Source: Monilinia fructicola
Taxonomy: Eukaryota; Ascomycota; Leotiomycetes; Helotiales; Sclerotiniaceae
Assembly: GCA_008692225.1 (NCBI GenBank)
Contig: VICG01000001.1
Location: 186,001-250,000, forward strand
Length of the DNA stretch: 64,000 nucleotides
Reading direction: 5' to 3'
Part shown: positions 1 to 12,888 of the stretch, in pieces
How positions within the stretch are numbered: the stretch's first letter is position 1
How the letters are laid out: each line of letters opens with the position of its first letter
Made by a program: the position numbers and the translations under genes
The notes under the pieces: generated by a model
What the model was told of the DNA's origin: nothing
Database searches by the model: none
The model's input: only the letters and a program-made list of their open reading frames with translations

Positions 1-720
1 TAGAAGTTTACATTTGAACTATGGGATAAAACAACCTCCCATGTTGAAAGGTTCCTATTGTAAGTACGGTATGAATGTCAATATATTTTACTGTTTCTTA
101 TGACTGAGAAGTTATCAGACATATACGGTTACTGAAGGGCGACAACAATGTGCTCTCATTCTACTTTGTTTTGGAAACTGCATACCCACTGGGATGGAGC
201 CCCCGTCGTTACATTAGCTGAGTAAGATATCGCTGTATTATTCAAAGACTAGCAATGGCAAAGAAAGAGGTCATCCTTGGTAAGTATACAGACATTTGCA
301 AGTGCATCATTTATAGACTATGACTTTCCTGTAGATCCAATTCAATATAATGCAAAAGTAGGATACAATTAGAAAGCAATACCAGAATATGTGATCAATT
401 AGCTTGGAAAGTGATTAACCAAATATGCAGAGGTCAAACCTTACCCAGAAAGATATCTTAGTATTATTTACCAATCTCAATATTTCATCTTGCGATTCTT
501 CTCAACTACCAATATCTATCTACATTATCCCACAATGAAAAGTCACATATTCATTCTAATGTGTTTTTTTGGCTCGCACAAATGATATATAGAAGTAATT
601 GCGTTATAGATGATCATATGATATGGTATAGGCTAGCCCTTGGTATTGCACTAGTCCTCAAGCTCCCGCAACGAACACATTTAAATCACCCACGCAAAAG
701 TTTTTTCTAAAAACATTTCA
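1..720. other. Left-edge intergenic / upstream region
   Basis: I see no supportable gene here. A short ATG-initiated stretch near 255 runs into a GTAAGT-like donor, but no conserved product follows, so it is not called. The last ~100 bases before 721 are the presumed 5' leader of the hypothetical gene. Confidence 0.4.
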
Positions 721-1938
721 ATGATTCAAATTCTCAAAACTCAAGCAACGATAAAGAGGACATACCGAAAAATGCCAGATCCTAGCCAAAGTGTCCGAGG
801 AGTCCTTTACGATCCCCAAACCAACGAAGAACTCCTACACAACACTAGACTGGAGCATGAAAGTTTATTCAAAATAGCACTTGAGAGTGAGAATGTAAAA
901 AATCCTCTCACTCTAATCCGCTCACCGCCGCATTTCTCATCTCTCAAACTACACGAGCTCAAGAACCTATGCAATAGATGCGTCTGCGTCTACTTTCCCG
1001 CCTGGGGCAACCCACTCAAAATTACAAATACATATAGCGTGTATCGATATCTAATGGAACAATGGTGGGAAGGAAATATACACGATAAAGACATCAACTT
1101 CAAGAGGTTCATCGCAAAGTTGATACAAATGGAGACGGAGGAGCCAGTTTCGATTGGTGAAATAGTACTAATTCATCGAAGACTATGCAAAGAATTTGAA
1201 AGGCGGGAGGAAGAGTTTCTGGAAAAAGATAGAGAGGAAATCAAAAGTGCTCGATTAAGGGGGGAGAAAATACAGCCGGGACAATATGACCATCGGGCAA
1301 ATTATAAGATAGGGCGCATATTCCGAAGCGTTATTATTGTATTGTTACCCAACGACAGTGGTGCATCAACCGCCGAACGCGCGGTTAAATTGGTGAAAAC
1401 GGGGATTAGGGATGGAATTGCTATATCTATTAACTTTGATGGGATCAAACAAGTCGGTACCGGGTCCGACGCGAGCACCCCTAATATCACTGCACGAGCT
1501 GACGTCATAATAACAACATTGGGAGAAGCAGTGGCATTCATAATTCGACTCAACAAATCATTAGAGAAGCTTTTCCCGTTGTCGATGGAACGAAATCTCA
1601 GTATAATCGGCCCAGAGCTAGGGGGGTCAAAGCCACCGGGGGATGGGAAACTTCATACAGGAGGAAAACTTATTGGACCAACAACGAAGTGGGTTAGGCC
1701 AAACTTAACTTCTATTCCTCACAACTGCTACAAATCTTATTGTAATGCTACATGCCATGAGTATCATTTCAAATCTCATGATGTAGAATCAGAAGCGAAA
1801 AAGAAGCACGAAGAACAGTTGCACAACCGCAATGCGACTCATACACCTGCGCTTGTTAACTTATTGGCCTATGTTAGTAGTATAGAGTGTCTTTTGAGAC
1901 TAAACGTCTGTTTCAAGTATCTTACTGATATACCATGA
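721..1938 (+). CDS. Hypothetical protein, 405 aa, single exon
   Basis: An uninterrupted 405-residue reading frame starts at the first ATG after an A/T-rich leader; a second in-frame ATG (Met18, followed by PDPSQS) is an alternative start. I do not recognise a family. The protein is hydrophilic and mostly charged, with an Arg/Glu/Lys-rich central helix-like stretch (about residues 155-185), a more hydrophobic alternating segment (about 200-285, including SVIIVLLPNDSG and a GTGSDAS loop), and a C-terminal Cys/His group (about 336-356: C-x4-C-x3-C-H). No signal peptide or membrane segment is evident. The length and lack of stops argue for a real gene. The C terminus could be altered by an unrecognised intron or by the indels seen elsewhere in this window. 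Confidence 0.6.
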   Translation: MIQILKTQATIKRTYRKMPDPSQSVRGVLYDPQTNEELLHNTRLEHESLFKIALESENVKNPLTLIRSPPHFSSLKLHELKNLCNRCVCVYFPAWGNPLKITNTYSVYRYLMEQWWEGNIHDKDINFKRFIAKLIQMETEEPVSIGEIVLIHRRLCKEFERREEEFLEKDREEIKSARLRGEKIQPGQYDHRANYKIGRIFRSVIIVLLPNDSGASTAERAVKLVKTGIRDGIAISINFDGIKQVGTGSDASTPNITARADVIITTLGEAVAFIIRLNKSLEKLFPLSMERNLSIIGPELGGSKPPGDGKLHTGGKLIGPTTKWVRPNLTSIPHNCYKSYCNATCHEYHFKSHDVESEAKKKHEEQLHNRNATHTPALVNLLAYVSSIECLLRLNVCFKYLTDIP

Positions 1939-3660
1939 CAGAGGCATCGAGGACGAACCACATGAATCAAGCGCAAATAACCTGAAGATGCATCGAAAGC
2001 AAAAAAAAGAAACAACCAGCAAGATTTACAACATATTCGACCACACTCTGACAGAGGGTAAACCTTTTGTTGTAAAGCTGTTTGGATCATTCAATTGACT
2101 TGGAAGATTCAAATCATTTGAGATATCAAGTAAGTCTCAACAAAAGCACCGTTTTCAAAGATTCATGGTTGTTCGAATAACTAAAGCTTTCATATTTAGT
2201 GTTATTCCTTACTATTGGACAGCCCGAAGAGAAATCATAACTCGAGCGAGGAATTTCGAAATCAGAAGATGAGAGAAAATCTAAAAAATGTATGAAGCAA
2301 GAACAGTTCAAGCTACCAAGTACAAAGACAATACATAGAGAGGGCAGAGTGTGGTGTAGGGACTGTAGACCAGGAAATCGAAGAAGCGAGCCAGGGAAAG
2401 GGACAGCCATGTGTTGAATGGATGATGAAAGAGAGAAGAAAGCGCAAGTAAAGTCGAGAAACCAGGTCTATCGGGGACCTAATCATGTACATAATCCAGA
2501 CATTGGAAGATATGAGATTGCCCAGAAACACCTCAACATAATTCAATAATTGTCCATCCACCGGAAACGAAAGTTTCGGTGTTTATATAGTATGAGCTAT
2601 AATCCAATGAATGAAATCCATAGACTCATTTAGTCCATCTCATACATCTGCGCGGCCCTCGGAATCTTCGTAGTGAACGATCTAAAGAGCCTGAAGTTCA
2701 GGTGAAATCCCAAGGTCTTCATGGCCCAGAGCTGAGGGGTCGACTTGTCATCGGTCACAACGTTCAGGTAGGGTTTTGCTATCGAGGGAGAAGGATTTCG
2801 TAGCCCAAATCTCACTCATCTGATAGAAAGAAAGAGGGGCCAAATCAAAGGTGAAGATTTGTGTCATTCTTCGAGCCACAAAGAAAGATCCTTCAAATAT
2901 TGAGTTGTTGATTTTTCCTTGTAAGGCAAGGGGCAGATGATAAGAAATGGGGGTGCCAAGTTGGCTTTGAACTCGCAAAGAAATATAGTAGCACAACGCA
3001 CAGGTCCCCAACTTATGACAAGCTTGATAGTAGCCAACAGCTAAATGGATGATGTTATGATTGAATCGCAAACCCAGTCTTGATTATCAGGGTTGAGGGT
3101 GTAAATGTCAGTTTCGGCTACAATTCGCTTCAGCTCCACAGGAAAAGAGCCAATTGAGCCCGGAAAAAGCTAATAGAGGTTTAGTAGCATATTATAATGG
3201 CGTTACTTGGCTCCTTTCATACTGCCCTGTACTGTCCGTGGTGAATAGAGATACTGGTGATATTACCTGTAGAACTATACACACTTTCTCTACAATTGAC
3301 AATCCCATAGATTGTAGTTGCAATATACTCTAGATCTCTATGGAGAATTTGAGCAGCAAGGTATTACAATGGAGTAGACTACAACTGAATTGTATCCCAC
3401 TAGATTCAGTTTCATCGGTGCTGAAATAATTTGATCAGATCTATGACTCATCGATCAATGTTATTCCTAGCATTTAGCTTCAGGACGGTGTTGATACACT
3501 CGAGTCCAGTTCTAAGGGATAAGTTCCTGCGATTCATTTACTTTATACAAAAGCTCATCATATACAATCATTAAACTTAAATCAAGAGTAAGTGATCTTG
3601 AACTTGGTTAAAGATTTATATAGGGAACCTCGTTTATGTTTTTGATATATATAGAAAACT
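1939..3660. other. Intergenic region, only short unconvincing frames
   Basis: There are several 60-107 codon frames on the minus strand (for example 2748-3071) but no recognisable domain, convincing splice model or repeat. A diverged or indel-broken gene cannot be excluded, given the sequence errors inferred elsewhere in the window. Confidence 0.35.
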
Positions 3661-3685
3661 TTTATTGAAAAGTAATATATACTAT

Positions 3686-4092
3686 ACTATTTTATTTTTA
3701 TTTTATTTTATTTTATTTTATTTTATTTTATTTTATTTTTTTATTTTATTTTATTTTATTTTATTTTATTTTATTTTATTTTATTTTATTTTATTTTATT
3801 TTATTTTATTTTATTTTATTTTATTTTTTTTATTTTATTTTATTTTATTTTATTTTATTTTATTTTATTTATTTTATTTTATTTTATTTTATTTTATTTT
3901 ATTTTATTTTATTTTTATTTTATTTTATGTTTTTAGTTTTATTTTATTTTATTTTGTTTATTTTGTTTGTTTTGTTTATTTTGTTTATTTTGTTTATTTT
4001 GTTTATTTTGTTTATTTTGTTTATTTGTTTATTTTGTTTATTTTGTTTATTTTGTTTATTTTTGTTTATTTTGTTTATTTTGTTTATTTTGG
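3686..4092 (+). repeat. (TTTTA)n then (TTTTGTTTA)n microsatellite
   Basis: About 260 bp of TTTTA units with occasional extra T, passing into about 140 bp of TTTTGTTTA/TTTTGTTTG-type units. The Phe/Leu/Ile-rich long frames across it are translations of the repeat, not genes. Confidence 0.95.
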
Positions 4093-4780
4093 GGGGTTCC
4101 AATTCCTTATAATAACCATTGAGAGAGTGGTACTTATACCCTAATTGACAGCCGTAAATTACAATATTTGCAAGATTCAAATTGAAAAGGGGGGCGAGTT
4201 CTCGCGAGATCCTTGCACGGATAACCACAAAGCCACCTCCTCTTTCTAGACATGCAATGTACCCAACACACCGCACTACTTCTCACCCAATCATATGCTA
4301 AACAAGTATATACGATGCAAAATCTACTACTACCTACCCACTCCATCGTCCAAATTCAAGTTCTTGGCTCCTATCACCTTCTTCAATGGTGAGTATCATC
4401 TATCAGCCTATATTTTGAGATATGCAACGCAAAAAAATAAGTTGACAATCAAGATACTCGTTTCCACTGCAATTCACGGATAGGATTCTTTACTGCTCTG
4501 TGTTCTCAGATATAGAAGTAGAAGAACCTGCCCTTTCTAACGACACGATGTAGTTCGGCAAAGTGTTCTCCAGGCAGTTATGCAGTGGGCATCCATCCTT
4601 CTTGAGCTTGTGCCCTTCAGCATACCTATTGTTTACCTCAGATGGTATAGCAAACTCTTCCAGCCCCTAATTCTCGGCTATGTAACTGGAAGAGGGACCT
4701 AGGAAATCAACCACAGCGAAACACTCGACACGATCTAGTTTAGCAACTACATTTTTAGATGTGCGATATAGTAAAACTTT
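4093..4780. other. Intergenic spacer before the TGCAACA array
   Basis: No gene is supported. Sequence resembling the array first appears towards the right end (around 4750-4870). Confidence 0.4.
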
Positions 4781-7700
4781 ACACTATTCTTCCAATATTA
4801 TGCTATGCAAAACTATATCAACTCGCCAATTCGTCAACTAAATGCTATATTTATCCTGAATCGCATAGACATGCAACAAAATGAACTTATAGGATTTCAA
4901 ATCATCACTCTTCTCATCATTTGATGCTATATAAAAGCATATGAACTCTCTGATCTGTTAACTGAAATGCTATATCCATTCTGAATCGCATAGATATGCA
5001 ACAAAGTAAAAAGATCATTACTATACTTCCCATTTGATATTGTGCAAAACTATTCCAACTTAGCAATCTGTTAACTAAAATGCTATATTTTATTCTGAAT
5101 CGTACAGACATGCAACAAAATGAACAGAATCATTACTATCCTCCTTATTTGATGCTATATAAAAGCATATCAACTCTCTGATCTGTTAACTAAAATGCTA
5201 TATCTATCTTGAATCGCACAGATATGCAACAAAGGGAGCAGAATCATTACTATCCTTCTCATTTGATATTATACAAAACTATGCCAACTCACTAATCTGT
5301 TAACTAAAACATATTATATTTATCCTGAATCGCACAGATATGCAACAAAGTAAACAGAATCCTCATTCTCCTCCTCATTTGATGCGATGAAAAAGCATAT
5401 CAACCCGCCAATCTGTTAACCAAAGTAAATATCAATCCTGAATCGCATAGACACGCAACAAAGTGAACGCACAGAACTTCAAATCAAGCATCCCTGGCAT
5501 TCGGACGCGATAGATAGAACCTAGCCTCCCAGACTATATTTCCAGAGACGCAACAGACTGAAAACACAGCGCTCCAAATCATGCATCCCTGCCATTCTCT
5601 CCCCCGGATACAAAATAGTGTACCAAGCTAGATTTGCAGACGAGCAACAATCCGCACACTAGAAGATCCTCTCCCAATCATAGACTACCAAGAGGACACA
5701 CCTCCCAAGTTGTCACTACAGCGTCAAAGTAGTCTTCCGGGCCTAATCTCAGACATGCAACAGACGGCCTGAACTACAATCATGCATCCCCACCCTGCTA
5801 CACAAAGAGCATACTACTGCCCAGCTATTATTTCAGACATGCAACAGCGTCGGGGCGTGAGAGAATGCGCATCCAATCATGCGCCCCGAAGAGCCGTCTT
5901 GCGTTGTAATTTCGACGGCGTGGATATAGTCACCAGACTTGTCTTTCAGACGTGCAACAGAAGATTCATGTGCAACTGCCGTGTGATCTTGGGACATGGC
6001 TAGGGAGGCATAGAACACCAGACTACATTCTCAGGCATGCAACAACAAATGCGTGCGAAGGCCCTGGGACCACTAAATCTCGACGGCAGGAGGTAGTCTA
6101 CCCGGGCCAGTTCCCGACATGCAACAACGAGTATACGCACAGCAGTGTCCAATCAGACCATGTCGAGAAGACCGCTACAGCTCGCGTTTGCAGCGTGGGG
6201 AGATAGTCTCTCGGCTACACTTTCAAAGATGCAAAAGGTCGACGACTACCGATTCCTCTTCCCCTCATCTGACGCCCAAGATCAGAGTCATCCTGTTCTA
6301 GAATCACGAGCGACATTTGGGGTGAAGCCTAGTTCTTGAGAGACTTAATCAAGTGAAGAAATGCTGTCTTGGAGGTCTAACTCATCAACCGTCTGAGCAA
6401 GTATCACACTCTAGCAGATGAACGGCTCGAGAGGCTGAATCAATCTGGATAAATCCCATAGATGCACTCATCAAGACTCGAGGGGTTTCTCCTCCCATTG
6501 AGCAACAGAGAGCATGCACTGATGTATCCAGAGTCAGAATTTCTGGTCCTTCAAGTAGTCCCCCAATCTCTTCAGTCCTTAACGCGAAATGCAATGAACC
6601 GTCCAGAACTCAAAATTCAATGAATCGCAGCGATACTGGTGTACAACTATATCAACGAGACCGTCCCCCCTTGGCTGTCAACGGACAAGATAGCCTGGCA
6701 AATAGACACGATGATTTACCAACCTATGATCCTGGGAATGTACGGGAAGGTAAGGATTTCTCGCTAGAGAACTCGCTAATTACTTGAGAAGAACCTAGAT
6801 CACGAAGGTAGCACAGGAACTACGTGACTCACAGTGCATAACTTATCGAAGGTCCTCTGGTGTCTTCACAGCCTTTTAACACCCTTTTCACAGGGCCTGA
6901 CTCGGATCTGCAATGCCAGATACAAGTGAAGGAAACCGGGAGTTTCTATGATGAATAGTGCGAGGAGATGGTAGAAACTTATATGCTCAGACACGTAGAA
7001 GATTTTCACTGGAATACCCCCCGATTCTTCCCTACGATTCATATACATACCCTACCGCTTGAAATCGTCATCATGATGTATCCTCGCTACAATTAGTTCT
7101 AAGCAATGTTGGTACATAGTCGGACAGACTATAATTGGCCGACCCTGTTGGCAACTGGCTTAGCGATGCTAAAAGAACATTAATATACCATGAATTTTTC
7201 AAGTCTCCAGACGAATCTTCACTAATTGGGCCGAGCGTCCTTCATCGAGATCACAATAAGTCATAACGCGTGGCCCTTTCATGGGATTTCAAAAAGATTG
7301 TCATATGCCAACAGCCCTGGGAGGATTCGCGTATCTTGAATTGGACGCACAGTGGAATCAACAAATTTCTAGATATTCTACGAGATTGATGATATTCCAA
7401 GATGTGCAACAAAATTCAGTAGCCGTGATCCAAGACTAGACATGACGGCTGGAACAGGGATAGACTAGAAACTAATTCCTTTAGTCATCTTCATAACTGA
7501 TGAGCAGAGGCAAAACCAATCCCTGTCCAGCATATATCCCAGTCGCAACATCAATTTACGCCGTGCAGCAAAGGAATTGAATCAGGCTACAGATCGGATG
7601 GATGTCGACTTGACCTACCCACCTGGATCGAATAATCTCCTTCAACTGAGAGATGGGTATGATGTGATAAATGTCTTGCCTCTCCCGTCAGAGATGCAAC

Positions 7701-10700
7701 AAACAGAACATCACCTGACTATCTCGTCAAGTTCCCGATAGTCCTTTAGGGGGCACACAACTAAACCTCGCGCCGTCCCGTGCCGGCCCCTAAGTTCAGG
7801 CTATCAACAAGATCAAATGCCAAGGCCAGCCTATTCACCAGACTACTGATACACCCGGCCCCTGGAAGAATCCATGTGGCTTGAATACAGACGTGCAACA
7901 CACAGGAACACGCCGTAATTCATTCACGGAACTGTCAATAGTTCTTTGAGACTCGCGTGCCCCTGCAAGAACATGCAACAGCGGCAATGCCCCAAGACTT
8001 CGCAGGGCATCATCGTGGAAGCTAGCCCCGGGAGCTCATGTGTACCTGAAAACTGCGATGTGCAACAGCAGCCCTATATCGCGAAGTGAATGTTCGAGAA
8101 TCCCGCTAGGGATACGAACCCGGAGCTAATGAATGTACAATGGCAACCAAAGTGACACCTCACGTAGCTTCCACATCGTTCATGATATAGTCTCTTCAGG
8201 ATTTGCGAGTTGAAGTTTCAGCAACCAATTTCAGCAACCAATTTCAGCAACCAATTTCATCCCCTCTGATTTGAGATATGCAACAAATCACATATCCCAT
8301 GACTTCCCGAACCCCACTAGGATCTTGAAGCTAGTCGCTAAGATTTGGCAGCTAGCCCAGAAAACTACTTTCAGGAACCCCAATGAAGATGTGCAACAAA
8401 TTCAACATGCAATTCATGCCTTTTCCACAAGGCTATCTACAGTATGTATGAACGTTCCTTCCGCGGAAAGCTCGCGTGCGTCAATTCAGATCTGCAACAA
8501 ATTTTCGTGTTCCCAAATGAAGATCTGCAAACAAATCGCAAATCCCATGACTTCCCCACCTACTAGACGGGAAAGTGGTTCTTGGAAGCTTCTGGAAGTT
8601 TAAATCTTGATGTGCAACAGGATCTCACAGTACTGTACTGTACCAAAGGAGCTTCTTCGTCAAGAGGTCCCACTGGAGGCAAAAAAATATTCCGAACCTG
8701 CAAGCGTAGACGCGCAATGCAATGGAACCGCCGAGGGATTACGACTGGAAGAACTGCTGGCCGCACTAACGGCAAAATAGCACCTCGGCCAAGAAATTAT
8801 ACTCCGTGATCCGCAATAATAATAACACCGACAGAGAAACCTTGGACATCTAGTCCTCTTTGGGACCTCAAAGGTTGATATCAGTAACGTGTATTCTATA
8901 TTCAGATATGCAACAGCTAAGAGCCTAAGACGTATGGGTTCTTGCTTCGGCAAATTATACTGCCGGGTGAAGGCTAGAAAGTACTTGGAGAGTACTTTTG
9001 TAAACTATCATAGGTAGTGGCTAATTAGCTAATTGATGGAAAAATTGATGATGGCTCCTGTTCTTTAGCTTTTGTAAATGTGTACCAGACATCGAGAACC
9101 AATAAAGAGGAACTAATCCTGGCATCCATTCCGCAAGAGCTGAAAGTGTATTTTGTAGATGTGCAGCAAAACCTACTCGAAAAGCTTCCTATCTCTTAGT
9201 CCAGAAATCTAAAGAGTCAAGTCAAAGTATGTTTGTGAGGTATGCAACAAAGAATGGAAGCGAGGGAACTTATGCCTCCTTTGAGTCAAACAAGCGACCT
9301 AGCCGATGAACGCCTATTTCGTAGACATGCAACAGAGGTCTTCTCAAAGCTTTATATTCTTGGCATGGAAGCCTAAGCTTCTTGGCCTGAATTTTAGATC
9401 TATCGGACAAAAGGCATGATTGTGAGATTAATGAGGGACCAGGAATGAGAGAGTCTGACAAGCTATACTTGGTTAAGATCAAGTAAGGAGGCTCTACTGA
9501 AAGCATGTTTTGCAGAGACGCAACAAAACTTTCGCAACAAATGATATTGGGTAAATCCAAAACTAAACCCAAGCTGACTCAAAGCATGTTTGTGAGACGT
9601 GCAACAAATCTCCAGGAGCCGAAGAACCTAAACTGTGTTAAGCTAAAGGTGTGTGAAAAATGATTCAAGCTCTATTTGTAGATGTGTGCAACAGATGTAG
9701 TATTAACGATGTTCTAAAGCTCAGAGGGGAAGACTAAAGTGACTAATTCAAACCATGTTTTTTGAGATATGCAACATAAAAGTTGCAAGGCCGAGAACAG
9801 TAGTAACCATACCAGGAAGAGGAAGAGGAGGAAGGGTCCTCCCCAAGGTCTAATCTGTAGATGTGCAACACAGTCAGTTATGCTTTAGGTCTCGCTTGCC
9901 CAGAAACCTAAACTGGATTGACTCGGGGCATACTAGTATTCTTGAGATGTTCAACATTATATACCCAGGGATGTCTAAGGCCCAGCTCTCACAGGGTAGA
10001 AGGCTAAACTGGGTTCATGAGCTTTAGATGAAAACTGTATTTCTTCAGATGTGCAACATATCGTATAGAGGATTCTATGTTAATCAAGAGAGCCGCAAAC
10101 TTGGGACCTATACAAGGATGATATGCCATCAGCCTAAAGTATATTTCTAGCTATGTAACTAAGACAGCAGTGATCTGTATCTAGATGTCATTCCGAGGCA
10201 AGTAGCTTACGCCCGGTTGGCTAGAATGAGGTTACTATTTGACATAAAGCCTTGGAATGTACGAAAAATATACGGAGTCAAGGAAGAATACGCTGATTTA
10301 TCATGATTCTGAGCGATGTTCTTACCAACAGATAGGAAATTAGATACGCAAAGATTTCTCCTGATGCTCAGGGCATCGATAACAGTATGGCACTACGCAT
10401 GAAGTAGTATAGAGCCGTAGTAGGTTTGAACAGTTCATGGGGTAGTCCATACTTCAGAGATTAGCTTCGAGGTGTAAATTGCGGTATATATGCACCAGAT
10501 TCCCTCTCATTGAAGGTATTAATCAGTAATAGTATAATAAAGACAATGACATAGGCAATATCAGATATTCAGGGGGTTATCAAAAGTGTATTTCTGATAT
10601 GAGCAACAGATATCTTGAAGGCGCTCCGTGATTGGCAATCCATCAAGTTTCACCGAGTTTTCATGAAGTAGCCGTGAACTGAATTTTTGAGACGAGCAAC

Positions 10701-10810
10701 AAACACCTTGAAATCAACTCATTATTGGCCAGTCCGGCGGCTTCCGCCGAGTTGTTTTGAAGTTACCTATGAACTGTAATTTGGTAGTATGCAACAAACT
10801 CTGCTAGAAT
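4780..10810 (+). repeat. Long array of diverged units with a conserved TGCAACA core
   Basis: The first units (about 4,780-5,460) are a clear tandem repeat of about 113-125 bp: each contains a CTGTTAACTAAA-like block, an ATGCTATAT block, a CTGAATCGCATAGA block and then ATGCAACAAA. Core starts lie near 4871, 4996, 5110, 5224, 5340 and 5453. To the right the unit body diverges almost completely, but the core persists near 5549, 5642, 5755, 5839, 5951, 6037, 6119, 7403, 7694, 7893, 7973, 8058, 8277, 8391, 8493, 8613, 8907, 9242, 9327, 9518, 9597, 9685, 9767, 9858, 10050, 10600, 10693 and 10790. It is usually preceded by a T-rich stretch and AG, giving a consensus near TTTNNAGAYRTGCAACAAA. I noticed no reverse-complement cores. 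No long reading frame crosses the array. Confidence 0.85.
8219..8262 (+). repeat. Three tandem copies of a 14-bp unit (TTTCAGCAACCAA-like)
   Basis: A short perfect tandem repeat inside the larger array, containing a CAGCAACCAA word related to the array core. It looks recent because the copies are identical. Confidence 0.8.
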
Positions 10811-12710
10811 TATTAATATAAATAATGGCATGAGCGCCGGTGATGGTTGAGCCTCGGAGAATCTTGAAGTTTAATCTGAGCTTGCCACACGGGAACCTTT
10901 CATCCAGCCTCGTTTAGGCAGCAGGACTTTGCCATTCAAGCGCTAATCGGGCGGAAAAGCATAAATGGAGGGCTGCAATGAGAGAGCTGAATATACGAGT
11001 AGCTAGTTACTAGTCTTCCGGTAGTCAATCGGTAGCGGCTCAGCCCCGGGATTTCAAGTATTGAACGTGGGAATATTCTTAAGAGAAGTCACGGGGCGTA
11101 AATGATTTTCCCGACACGAAACCTTATCAGAGATTGAGTTCTGCTCTCCAAGAAGTTATCGAAAAGTTGAGATGCAGTTTGGTAAATGCTATACGAAAGT
11201 AAGCTGATGAATGAAATGTAATATGCAAGACGTGCCCCGAAGGGCGTAGAGTTCTGGATTCTGGCTGACTTACGTGTATGAAAAGGTATATTTGCCTTCT
11301 GAAGATAATGATATGGGTCTGTGAACAAGATTTGACGCCTCTGCCGAACACTAAGTGTGTAGAAAATGCAATTTGGTAGTTGACTTTGCTACGGTTATTG
11401 GTTTTTCCACTGAAGATATCATATAATTCACATGAAACATCTCATTAAGACAAAACAATCATAAGTACCTTCGAAAATACCAGGCACAAGCCCCAGGCCT
11501 GCCATTTTATATTCACGACAACTCAAGAACACTGGACTATGAATTGAGCGCATTGCCAAGGGTATTTGTTCATTGCTAGATGATTATGGGGTAAAGAAAT
11601 CCCGAAGGTATGGATTGACATGGATTTTCCATATGCACTTACGCCAGTGACGCAAGCCACTTTCGGCAGAGAAATTAGCAATTACTATACTAGGAAATCC
11701 CACGTAGTAGAAAATCCTTCGAAATTTAACAAAGCTCATACTTGTAGTGTTTTTGTAGATGTGCTGTCGTATTTTTGAGTTCAGTAGTATCAACAAATCC
11801 AGATCGCTTATCACTTGGAACGGCTGGGAACGTTAATTTAATGAGAATCATTGGGTGAAAGGTCCGAGAACTGACAAATGATCAGATTATGAATCCTACT
11901 TTGGTATAATAACAATAGCGCGGGGGGGTCTTTTTCTCTTTAATAACTGGAAAGTTTCCAAAGCTCACGATGTGTGAATTTGACTTCACGATGACTTCTC
12001 GTAAATTCGTATTGGTGGCTAGTTGAAAATGCTTTAAAGTAATTATGGCATGGCCAATGGAGCAATAGGTATGCTGAAGCACCCAATCTGTACAAAAGTG
12101 GTCAAGGTGTCGCGAGTACTTCGGGAGACGTTCCCAATGCAAAGGTTCTAGTCAGACAAAACAAAGTATAGTAGATGGACGAAGTTAAACCGATGCAATA
12201 CAAACTTTGGACCAACAGTTGGACCATATCCTAAGCAGTTTGATGTCAATGACTCCTCACGAGACGGTGCAAGAAAAACTTTCTGAACACGATTAATGCA
12301 GCCGCCGAACTTGATTTTTAGACAATTATTGATGTATGAATGAATAATGATGGATTTGGAAAGAAACGAAAGAAATGAAAGAAAAGAAAAAACATAAAAA
12401 GTCAATAAATACTAACGCATAAAAAAGTTCCAATCGAGATTTATATCAAACTATGAAGTACTTACAAGTACTGTACGGGAAAATGATATCTGCAAATGAA
12501 TTTGTATTTTGCGTGCAAAGTTCAAAAATGTATGGTACAGTACGTAGACTCGGAGAGCCGCAGTACGTACGTACTACGTAGCTGGAGGCAGGAAGTTAGT
12601 TAGACGTAGAAAAGCCAGCGGCGGTGTGAGAGGGCAGTATTCCTCTGACATGATTTGTCATTCAAGCATGCCAATGGCACTATGACAGACACTATGACTC
12701 TATGACTCTA
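10811..12710. other. Intergenic region without a supported gene
   Basis: Only short minus-strand frames of 74-86 codons, without recognisable domains. The TGCAACA core stops at about 10,800. Confidence 0.35.
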
Positions 12711-12713
12711 TGA

Positions 12714-12793
12714 TTGGTCCATTAGTCCATTGGTCAGTCCATTGGTCCATTGGTCCATTGGTCCATTGGTCCATTGGTCCATTGGTCCATTGA
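12714..12793 (+). repeat. (GTCCATTG)n minisatellite
   Basis: About nine 8-bp GTCCATTG units, the first ones imperfect (AGTCCATTG, CAGTCCATTG). It is followed by a TA-rich stretch at about 12,848-12,885. Confidence 0.95.
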
Positions 12794-12888
12794 TCAAGGT
12801 TGGACTTATAACCCAGGTATACTCCGTAAGTCCGATTTGTACGTACATACTATATATAGTATATACATATATATATATATATTATATA

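Noticed and set aside
3665..4144. 159-residue Phe/Leu/Ile-rich open frame
   Set aside because: It is only the translation of the TTTTA/TTTTG microsatellite.
4780..10810. The array as a CRISPR locus
   Set aside because: It has eukaryotic context, a degenerate core, irregular spacing and no exact direct repeats of CRISPR length.
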